Shown here piece by piece: positions 15,451 to 20,551 of a stretch of DNA of 20,551 nt. This DNA is from Prevotella sp. CAG:617. Lineage in GTDB: Bacteria; Bacteroidota; Bacteroidia; Bacteroidales; Bacteroidaceae. The notes under the pieces were generated by a model. That model was not told the origin of the DNA and did no database searches. It saw only the letters and a list, made by a program, of their open reading frames with translations. Both the position numbers and the translations under genes were made by a program. The stretch covers positions 14,327 to 34,877 of the forward strand of contig FR903570.1 of the NCBI GenBank assembly GCA_000438115.1, in the 5' to 3' direction. Numbering within the stretch: the first letter of the stretch is position 1; each line of letters opens with the position of its first letter.

Positions 15451-16722
15451 ATGCTTTACTATCTTTTCCGCTTTTTCGAGCAGTTTGGTATTCCCGGCTC
15501 CCGAATGTGGTCGTACATATCTTTCCGCTCGTTGCTGGCGCTGATGCTGGCCCTGGTCGTCTCGGCGTGGTTTGGCGAGTATTTTATCAAATGGATGAAG
15601 CGTCATCATATCAGCGAGACGCAGCGTGATGCCAAAATTGATCCCTTTGGCGTGCAGAAGCTCAACGTTCCCTCTATGGGCGGTATTATCATTATTGTGT
15701 CTATTCTGGTGCCCTGTCTGTTGTTGGGGCGCTTGCGTAATATCTACATGATCCTGATGTTGATTTCAACGGTATGGCTTGGGATGTTGGGCTTTCTGGA
15801 TGATTACATCAAGATTTTCCGTAAGAACAAGGACGGGCTGTCCGGAAAATTCAAGATTGCCGGGCAGGTCGGTCTGGGCCTGATTGTAGGTCTGACACTC
15901 TATCTGAGCCCCGACGCCGTAGTGCGTGAAAACGTCGAAATGGTCCGTAAGGGTCAGGTGACGGAAGTGGTGCACAAGAGTCAGGCTGAAAAGTCCACCA
16001 AAACGACCATCCCGTTTTTCAAGAACAACAACCTGGACTACGCCGAGGTTATGTCGTTCTGCGGGAAGTATAAGACACAGGCCGGTTGGGTGCTGTTCGT
16101 GCTGATGACGATTCTGGTGATTACGGCCGTTTCCAACGGGGCCAATCTGAACGACGGTATGGACGGTATGGCGGCGGGTAATTCCGCCATCATCGGCATT
16201 GCGCTGGGCATATTGGCTTACGTGTCGAGCCATATTGAGTTTGCCAGCTACCTGAACATCATGTACATACCCGAGTCGCAGGAGCTGGTTATCTTCATCT
16301 GTGCCTTTGTGGGTGCCCTCATCGGTTTCCTGTGGTACAACGCCTATCCCGCCCAAATCTTTATGGGCGATACCGGCAGCCTGACCATTGGCGGCATTAT
16401 TGCCGTACTGGCCATTATCATCCACAAGGAATTGCTTATTCCTATTCTTTGCGGCATTTTCCTGGTGGAGAGCCTGAGTGTCATTCTGCAGGTTGAATAC
16501 TTTAAATGGGGCAAACGGCACGGCCGTCGTCAGCGGCTGTTCAAGCGCACGCCTATTCATGACAATTTCCGTGTGTTGCCCGACCAGCTCGACACCACCT
16601 GCCGCTACGTATTCCGCAACTGGCCGCGTGGTGCATGGCACGAATCGAAAATTACGGTGCGTTTCTGGATTACCACCATTCTGTTGGCTGCTGCCACCAT
16701 TATTACACTGAAAATCCGATAA
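15451..16722 (+). CDS. mraY: Phospho-N-acetylmuramoyl-pentapeptide-transferase
   Basis: An integral inner-membrane enzyme that transfers phospho-MurNAc-pentapeptide from UDP to undecaprenyl phosphate, forming lipid I. Catalytic and family motifs: the Asp pair in GFLDDYIK (Asp117-Asp118), NGANLNDGMDGMAAG (229-243) and FMGDTGSLTIGG (304-315, with Asp307). Many transmembrane helices are evident. It is 423 residues against about 360 in E. coli. The extra length comes from a hydrophilic segment (about 155-205) between membrane helices and from the region after RTPIHDNF (367-373). That motif replaces the TPIHHHFE of most bacteria and keeps only the first His; I recall Bacteroidales sequences reading similarly, so this is probably a lineage trait. 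It sits between murE and murD. Confidence 0.97.
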   Translation: MLYYLFRFFEQFGIPGSRMWSYISFRSLLALMLALVVSAWFGEYFIKWMKRHHISETQRDAKIDPFGVQKLNVPSMGGIIIIVSILVPCLLLGRLRNIYMILMLISTVWLGMLGFLDDYIKIFRKNKDGLSGKFKIAGQVGLGLIVGLTLYLSPDAVVRENVEMVRKGQVTEVVHKSQAEKSTKTTIPFFKNNNLDYAEVMSFCGKYKTQAGWVLFVLMTILVITAVSNGANLNDGMDGMAAGNSAIIGIALGILAYVSSHIEFASYLNIMYIPESQELVIFICAFVGALIGFLWYNAYPAQIFMGDTGSLTIGGIIAVLAIIIHKELLIPILCGIFLVESLSVILQVEYFKWGKRHGRRQRLFKRTPIHDNFRVLPDQLDTTCRYVFRNWPRGAWHESKITVRFWITTILLAAATIITLKIR

Positions 16723-16752
16723 TCAAAAATATCATATATCAACAATAAAGAC

Positions 16753-18090
16753 ATGAAGCGAATAGTAGTCTTAGGCGCTGCCGAGAGCGGCGTGGGAGCC
16801 GCCATCCTGGCCCAGAAGCAGGGATGCGAGGTCTTCGTTTCGGATATGGGCCGCATCCAGGCCTGCTACAAGCAAATGCTGGATGAATACAAACTGCCGT
16901 GGGAAGAAGGCCACCATACGGCTGAAAAAATACTGAATGCCGACGAAATTATCAAAAGTCCCGGCATTCCCGAAACCGCACCTTTGGTGGTGCAGGCCCG
17001 CGAAAAAGGCATTCCCGTAATCAGTGAGATTGAATATGCCGGCCGGTTTACCAATGCGCGCATGGTGTGCATTACCGGCAGCAACGGCAAGACTACAACC
17101 ACCTCGCTCATTTATCATATTTTCCGGAAAGCCGGTCTCAACGTAGGTCTGGCCGGTAACATCGGCCACAGCCTGGCCTATCAGGTGGCCACCACCCGTC
17201 ACGACTGGTATGTTATTGAACTGTCGTCTTTCCAGCTGGACGATATGTTCCGCTTCCGCGCCAACATTGCCGTGTTACTGAACATTACGCCCGACCATCT
17301 CGACCGCTATGGCTTCTGCATGCAGAACTATGTGGACGCCAAGATGCGTATTCTGCAAAACCAGCAGGCTGACGACAAGTTCATTTATTGGGCCGATGAC
17401 GAACACATACCCGTGGAGTTGCCCAAGTACAAGGTGGAGAGTCAGTGTCTGGCTTTTTCCGAACAGCCGCAGTCCGGTCTGGCTGCCACCATCAGTCAGG
17501 GGAGTCTGGTAGTCGACAGTCCCAACCATCTGAATTTGCCGCAGGAGCGTCTCTCGCTGCCGGGCAAACACAATTTGCGCAATTCCATGGCCGCTGCGCT
17601 GGCCTGTCTTTCTGCCGGCATTCCGCAGGAAGTAGTGTGTGAGGGATTGTCCGATTTTCCCGGTGTGGAGCACCGTCTGGAAAAGGTAGGATGTTTCAAC
17701 GGCGTATATTACGTCAACGATTCCAAAGCCACCAACGTGGATGCCTGTTATTATGCGCTGGAGAGTGTCAATACCCCTATTGTACTCATTCTGGGCGGCA
17801 AGGACAAGGGCAACGATTACAATGCCATCAAGTCACTGGTGGCAGAACGCTGCCGCGCCCTGGTTTATATGGGTGTGGACAACCGTAAGCTGCATGATGC
17901 GTTCGACAGTCTCGGTCTGCCGGTGGCCGACACCCATTCCATGGCCGAATGCCTCGAGGCCTGCCGCAGCATGGCCCGTCCGGGCGATACCGTCCTGCTG
18001 AGTCCGTGTTGTGCCAGTTTCGATTTGTTCAAGAATATGGAAGACCGCGGTGAGCAGTTCAAGAACGGCGTGCGCGGTCAGGCCGGATAA
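16753..18090 (+). CDS. murD: UDP-N-acetylmuramoylalanine--D-glutamate ligase
   Basis: Adds D-glutamate to UDP-MurNAc-L-Ala with ATP in the cytoplasm, the step before MurE. Length 445 is normal. Seen in order: the N-terminal Rossmann-like UDP-binding start (VVLGAAESGVGAAILAQ), the ATP loop ITGSNGKTTTTS (107-118), VIELSSFQLDD (154-164), the Mur ligase LNITPDHLDRY (176-186), probable carbamylated Lys197 in YVDAKMRIL, EHRLEKVG before the C-terminal domain, YVNDSKATNVDA and LGGKDKGNDY. The gene starts 30 bp after mraY; ftsW begins about 99 bp downstream of its stop, the widest gap inside the operon. That gap holds only weak inverted-repeat potential (TAACGAGC with GCTC...GTTA) and no clear promoter. 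Confidence 0.97.
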   Translation: MKRIVVLGAAESGVGAAILAQKQGCEVFVSDMGRIQACYKQMLDEYKLPWEEGHHTAEKILNADEIIKSPGIPETAPLVVQAREKGIPVISEIEYAGRFTNARMVCITGSNGKTTTTSLIYHIFRKAGLNVGLAGNIGHSLAYQVATTRHDWYVIELSSFQLDDMFRFRANIAVLLNITPDHLDRYGFCMQNYVDAKMRILQNQQADDKFIYWADDEHIPVELPKYKVESQCLAFSEQPQSGLAATISQGSLVVDSPNHLNLPQERLSLPGKHNLRNSMAAALACLSAGIPQEVVCEGLSDFPGVEHRLEKVGCFNGVYYVNDSKATNVDACYYALESVNTPIVLILGGKDKGNDYNAIKSLVAERCRALVYMGVDNRKLHDAFDSLGLPVADTHSMAECLEACRSMARPGDTVLLSPCCASFDLFKNMEDRGEQFKNGVRGQAG

Positions 18091-18189
18091 GGTTGCCTGA
18101 ACCGTCTGTAAAATAACGAGCACGTACCTCGGGCTCTTCCGTTACCCGTTTTGCGGCAGCGGAATAATCTACTTTCCGAATACAAATCT

Positions 18190-19470
18190 ATGGTTAAACT
18201 AAAAAATCTTTTCAAGGGCGACCGTGCCATTTGGGTGGTCTACTTTTTTCTGTGCATCATTTCGCTTATTGAGGTGTACAGTGCTGCCAGTACACTGGCC
18301 TATAAGGACGGCAGCTTCCTGATGCCGCTGCTCAAGCAGGCCGTATTCCTTGCGGCCGGCTGCGTGTGCGCTATTGTGGTCCATCGCATTCCCTGTCGCA
18401 AGTTCAAGGTGCTGCCCGTGTTTCTGGGGCTCCCCATTCTGTTTCTGGTGATGTTCACCACCCTCTACGGGTCCATGACCAACGGAGCCGCACGCTGGGT
18501 GGGGCTGGGTATCTTCCAGTTTCAGCCCTCAGAGCTGGCCAAGGGCATCGTAATCATTTCCGAAGCCCTGATTCTGGCCCGTATGCAGCGTGAAAAAGGG
18601 GCCGACCGCAAGGCCTTTAAATATATTCTGATTGTCACCCTGGCCTTCGATGTGTTTATCTTGCCCGAAAACCTTTCTACGGCAGTCCTGCTGTTCGGCG
18701 TGTCCTTCATCATGATGTGGATAGGGCGCGTGCCCTACCTGCAGTTGGGCAAACTGATGGGCGTGTGCGGCATTCTGGCCATGTTTGGCCTGTTTACGCT
18801 GCTCAACCTGCCGGAGGACCAGAACAGTGGCGTCTACGACGTGCCGGGGCTTCACCGTGTGTACACCTGGAAACAGCGTATTGACCGCCACAGCAGCGAC
18901 GTCGTTCCGCCCGACTCGTTCGACCTTGACAAAAACGCCCAGCGCGCCCATGCCAATATTGCCATAGCCTCGTGTAACGTGGTGGGAAAAATGCCCGGAA
19001 ACTCCGTGGAGCGCGATTTCCTGAGTCAGGCGTTTTCCGACTTTATCTATGCCATCATCATTGAGGAAATGGGGCTGTGGGGCGCTGTATTGGTGGTGTT
19101 CCTCTACATTGTGCTCCTCTTCCGGGCGGGGCGCATAGCCAGCAGGTGCGAAAGGAGTTTTCCCGCCTTCCTGGCCATGGGGCTTGCGCTCCTGCTGGTG
19201 ACGCAAGCCGTGCTCAACATGCTGGTGGCCGTAGGCCTTCTGCCCGTTACGGGCCAGACGCTGCCGCTTATCAGCCGTGGCGGAACGTCGACCATCATCA
19301 ACAGCATCTACATCGGCATGATTCTGAGCGTGAGCCGTTATGCGCGTAAAACCAACGAAACCATCGACAGCATCATTGCTTCAGCGTCACGTCCCGCGTC
19401 GGGCGCAGGCGCTCCTTCGCAGGTGGCAGATGTGCCAGTAGCAGAGCGTACGCCCCGCGAAGACCGCTGA
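18190..19470 (+). CDS. ftsW: SEDS peptidoglycan glycosyltransferase FtsW
   Basis: A polytopic inner-membrane protein that polymerises lipid II at the septum together with FtsI. Family features: multiple hydrophobic helices from about residue 15, VGLGIFQFQPSELAKG (SEDS motif), the conserved FSDFIYAIIIEEMG segment (Asp284) and GQTLPLISRGGTS (355-367). I start it at the ATG at 18190 (MVKLKNLFKGDRAIW), where homology begins; the frame runs upstream to a TTG at 18151, but that would add a weakly supported 13-residue leader. The product is 426 residues. The C-terminal 40 residues or so (after YARKTNET) are hydrophilic, Ala/Ser-rich and probably cytoplasmic. RodA is the alternative, but the position after murD favours FtsW. 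No murG follows. Confidence 0.95.
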   Translation: MVKLKNLFKGDRAIWVVYFFLCIISLIEVYSAASTLAYKDGSFLMPLLKQAVFLAAGCVCAIVVHRIPCRKFKVLPVFLGLPILFLVMFTTLYGSMTNGAARWVGLGIFQFQPSELAKGIVIISEALILARMQREKGADRKAFKYILIVTLAFDVFILPENLSTAVLLFGVSFIMMWIGRVPYLQLGKLMGVCGILAMFGLFTLLNLPEDQNSGVYDVPGLHRVYTWKQRIDRHSSDVVPPDSFDLDKNAQRAHANIAIASCNVVGKMPGNSVERDFLSQAFSDFIYAIIIEEMGLWGAVLVVFLYIVLLFRAGRIASRCERSFPAFLAMGLALLLVTQAVLNMLVAVGLLPVTGQTLPLISRGGTSTIINSIYIGMILSVSRYARKTNETIDSIIASASRPASGAGAPSQVADVPVAERTPREDR

Positions 19471-19518
19471 TGCTGAGCATTCCTTTTTCTGGCCAACGAG
19501 CGAATGTAAATCCGTATC

Positions 19519-20211
19519 ATGATGAAAATATTCCGATTTTTCCTGCTTTTTGTGGCAATGGCTTCAATGGCCGTCGTCTCTGAGGCCCGCTCGCCCAAGA
19601 AGCCCCGTGTAGAGTTTCAGACAACGATGGGCACGTTTGTGGTGACGCTGTTTAACGAAACACCCCTCCATCGCGACAACTTCCTCAAGCTCGTGCGTGA
19701 GGGATATTACGACGGCCTGCTCTTTCATCGCGTAATCCGCAATTTCATGGTGCAGGCCGGCGACCCCGATTCGCGGCAGGCACCTGCCGGAAAACTGCTG
19801 GGCGAGGGCGGTCCCGGATATACGCTGCCGGCCGAAATCGACCCCTTCCTGTATCATTGGCGCGGGGCGCTGGCGGCGGCACGCGAGCCGGATAATGTCA
19901 ATCCGCAGCGGCGCAGCAGCGGTTCGCAGTTCTACATCGTGTGGGGAAAAGTGCAGCAGCCCGACGAGCTGGCGGCCGTAAACGAGCAAATCAAGGAAAA
20001 TACGGGCGGGGCCACCGAAATCACGCCCGAACGCTATCAGACCTATCGTTCGCGCGGCGGCACGCCCCATCTCGACGGGCAGTATACCGTGTTCGGCGAA
20101 GTAACGTCGGGGCTGAAGGTCATTAAGAAAATGCAGGCCGTTAAAACCGACTCTAACGACCGTCCGCTTCAGGACGTGCGTATTATCCGGGCTCGCGTGC
20201 TTGAGCCCTGA
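19519..20211 (+). CDS. Exported cyclophilin-type peptidyl-prolyl cis-trans isomerase
   Basis: A 230-residue cyclophilin with a signal peptide (MMKIFRFFLLFVAMASMAVVSEA), so it probably helps fold envelope proteins in the periplasm. Active-site residues, by comparison with human CypA, are FHRVIRNFMVQAGDP (Arg71, Phe76, Gln79) and SSGSQFYI (Phe138). In HLDGQYTVFGEV the usual Trp121 and His126 positions are His184 and Tyr189, common bacterial substitutions. Relative to E. coli PpiB there is an insertion at about 144-182 (VQQPDELAAVNEQIKEN and on), which I recall from other Bacteroidota cyclophilins. Two ATGs stand in tandem at 19519 and 19522; either may be used. It follows ftsW by 48 bp and is closed by a strong terminator, so it may be the last gene of the dcw transcript here. 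Confidence 0.93.
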   Translation: MMKIFRFFLLFVAMASMAVVSEARSPKKPRVEFQTTMGTFVVTLFNETPLHRDNFLKLVREGYYDGLLFHRVIRNFMVQAGDPDSRQAPAGKLLGEGGPGYTLPAEIDPFLYHWRGALAAAREPDNVNPQRRSSGSQFYIVWGKVQQPDELAAVNEQIKENTGGATEITPERYQTYRSRGGTPHLDGQYTVFGEVTSGLKVIKKMQAVKTDSNDRPLQDVRIIRARVLEP

Positions 20212-20282
20212 CGCTTGCCTGTACGGCTCCGCAAGGTGCTGCCGCGTAACTGCCCGGCAAGTGCGGAAAACAAAGTGCCGAT

Positions 20283-20337
20283 AAAACGGAAGAAGGTGCC
20301 GACTAATTCGTTTTAGTCGGCACCTTCTTCCGTTTTT
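20283..20337. terminator. Bidirectional intrinsic terminator
   Basis: A perfect inverted repeat with 24-nt arms (20283-20306 and 20313-20336) and a 6-nt loop TTCGTT. The rightward transcript ends in a T5 run (20333-20337). The leftward transcript also ends in U because the left arm begins with A4. It lies 71 bp after the cyclophilin stop and 36 bp after (leftward of) the sulfatase stop, so it can serve both convergent genes. Confidence 0.93.
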
Positions 20338-20372
20338 CTCCCCGTTCCGTGCTGGCGTCAGGGGAGGAATAC

Positions 20373-20551
20373 TTACGGGCGGCCCTGTCTGATTTCCTCC
20401 AGCAGTTGCTGCATTTGCCGGCCGCGTTCGGGATTTTGTTCAAAAACGTTGGTCTGCTCATAAACCGACTTTTTCAAGTCAAAGAGCTGCGGCACTTTGC
20501 GGTAGCCCGTTTCGATGCCCGTTTGCCAGGCCGTGGGAGCGCCGTCGGAGG
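20373..20551 (-). CDS. Sulfatase, C-terminal end (5' part outside window)
   Basis: On the minus strand an open frame enters from the right edge and ends at the stop 20375-20373, giving the last 59 residues of a protein. They include WQTGIETGYRKVPQLFDLKK, then VYEQTNVFEQNPERGRQ and a final LLEEIRQGRP. The PQLFDLKK...E.TN......PE pattern is the usual C-terminus of arylsulfatase-family enzymes in Bacteroidota (ELYDL...DP.E..NLA....PE). The catalytic Cys/Ser region lies outside the window, so activity, substrate and N-terminal signal cannot be judged. It converges on the cyclophilin gene across the shared terminator. Such sulfatases usually act on host or plant sulfated glycans in the periplasm. 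Confidence 0.7.
   Translation of the reverse strand, partial: SDGAPTAWQTGIETGYRKVPQLFDLKKSVYEQTNVFEQNPERGRQMQQLLEEIRQGRP

Noticed and set aside
15766..16641. A 291-codon minus-strand open frame opposite mraY
   Set aside because: Shadow of the mraY reading frame; the translation is His/Gln-rich with no signal, domain or start context.
18091..18189. Possible hairpin or promoter in the murD-ftsW gap
   Set aside because: The pairing is only two 4-bp blocks with a bulge, no T-run follows and there is no full TAnnTTTG; not enough to call.

Overview
The window looks like a chromosomal segment from a GC-rich member of the Bacteroidota, most likely the order Bacteroidales. The reasons are the TAnnTTTG-type -7 promoter elements upstream of three genes, the general scarcity of Shine-Dalgarno sites, the gene content (a DUF4292 lipoprotein, a DUF5077-DUF3472 protein, a Bacteroidales-style long FtsI with a PASTA domain, an extended MraY) and a sulfatase at the right edge. 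The genus cannot be fixed from sequence reading alone.

Left region (1-2053): the 3' end of a transglutaminase-like gene runs rightward and converges, 7 bp apart, on a leftward dGTP triphosphohydrolase (dgt). A gene-free divergent spacer of about 400 bp follows. It holds a -7 element for dgt, a GC-rich low-complexity stretch and a good promoter for the next operon.

Envelope operon (2470-7034): dut (dUTPase), a TPR lipoprotein, a DUF4292 lipoprotein (4-bp ATGA overlap with the TPR gene) and an EnvC-like coiled-coil protein whose LytM domain has lost two of the four zinc-ligand positions. The operon joins dUTP clean-up to what looks like outer-membrane and cell-wall biogenesis. metY (O-acetylhomoserine sulfhydrylase) and a secreted DUF5077-DUF3472 protein follow on the same strand. 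A strong perfect hairpin then separates them from the next operon.

Division and cell-wall (dcw) operon (10013-19470): rsmH, ftsL-like, ftsI, murE, mraY, murD, ftsW. Together these encode a 16S rRNA methyltransferase, septal machinery (FtsL-like protein, transpeptidase, SEDS glycosyltransferase) and cytoplasmic or membrane steps from UDP-MurNAc-dipeptide to lipid I. mraZ is not seen upstream. murG, murC, ftsQ, ftsA and ftsZ are not seen downstream, where the cluster instead gives way to a secreted cyclophilin, a 24-bp bidirectional terminator hairpin and the 3' end of a convergent sulfatase gene.

Most of the window is conserved housekeeping sequence. I saw no mobile element, CRISPR array, tRNA or rRNA, and no convincing wholly new system. 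The most open questions are the role of the TPR/DUF4292/EnvC-like trio, the truncated dcw layout, and the long basic tail of FtsI.
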